DNA of 12,904 bases from CAZKTS01 sp964555735 (GTDB lineage: Bacteria > Actinomycetota > Acidimicrobiia > IMCC26256 > PALSA-555). Shown one piece after another: positions 12,880 to 12,904 of the stretch (within the stretch, counting starts at the first letter, position 1; each line of letters starts with the position of its first letter). The stretch is taken from the NCBI GenBank assembly GCA_964555735.1, contig CAZKTS010000015.1, positions 1 through 12,904 of the forward strand. Direction: 5' to 3'. The translations under genes were made by a program, and so were the position numbers. Below the pieces are notes generated by a model, which was given only the letters and a program-made list of their open reading frames with translations, made no database searches and was not told the DNA's origin.

Positions 12880-12904
12880 GCGTCGTCGCGGGGCCAGACC
12901 GCGG
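12876..12904 (-). CDS. Possible 3' end of an upstream gene (partial)
   Basis: On the minus strand the last 29 bases can be read as a C-terminus AVWPRDDA followed by TGA, which overlaps the phosphotransferase ATG as ATGA. This is the same junction style used by most gene pairs in the window. Only nine residues are visible, so neither family nor reality can be judged beyond this. Confidence 0.3.

Overview
The window is about 70% GC, with densely packed genes joined by GTGA/ATGA stop-start overlaps, a lipoprotein with a Thr-rich linker behind its lipobox, a putative F420-type luciferase-like oxidoreductase and a steroid-type P450/Ltp cluster. Together these point to a high-GC actinomycete. The Thr-rich lipoprotein linker and starts that look leaderless would fit the Acidimicrobiia, but that placement is inference. 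All functions below come from reading motifs by eye; no search was run.

Layout, left to right. (1) 1-596, minus: thiamine pyrophosphokinase, cut by the window edge, directly behind a TPP riboswitch (about 599-701). (2) 709-1290, plus: histidine phosphatase, diverging from the riboswitch. (3) 1312-2451, minus: secreted seven-repeat YVTN propeller lipoprotein. (4) 2486-5505, plus: a four-gene run of branched-chain/aromatic amino-acid dehydrogenase, RNase D, a 60-residue single-span membrane protein and a SnoaL-like protein. (5) 5506-5600: a composite repeat plus long hairpin between convergent genes. (6) 5599-6961, minus: an unrecognised 159-residue protein and a luciferase-like flavin oxidoreductase. 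(7) 6962-7252: a hairpin-rich region with three copies of a roughly 75-bp repeat, serving as the divergent promoter region. (8) 7253-11736, plus: a tight operon of two paralogous DUF35/OB-fold proteins, two thiolase-fold Ltp-like proteins and a cytochrome P450. (9) 11754-11839: a 33-bp tandem repeat that duplicates the end and stop codon of the last gene. (10) 11812-12879, minus: an aminoglycoside-phosphotransferase-fold kinase, probably preceded by another gene that runs off the right edge.

The most coherent functional unit is regions 6 and 8. P450, F420-type oxidoreductase, DUF35 and two Ltp proteins together recall the Rv3518c-Rv3523 part of the Mycobacterium tuberculosis cholesterol cluster. 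They suggest oxidation and retro-aldol shortening of a steroid- or isoprenoid-like side chain as a CoA ester. Both thiolase-fold proteins lack the usual nucleophilic Cys, and both DUF35 proteins lack an intact zinc ribbon, so substrate and chemistry stay open. The strongest regulatory finding is the TPP riboswitch, whose 3' end contains the ribosome binding site of the kinase gene and whose likely -10 box lies on the start codon of the opposite gene.
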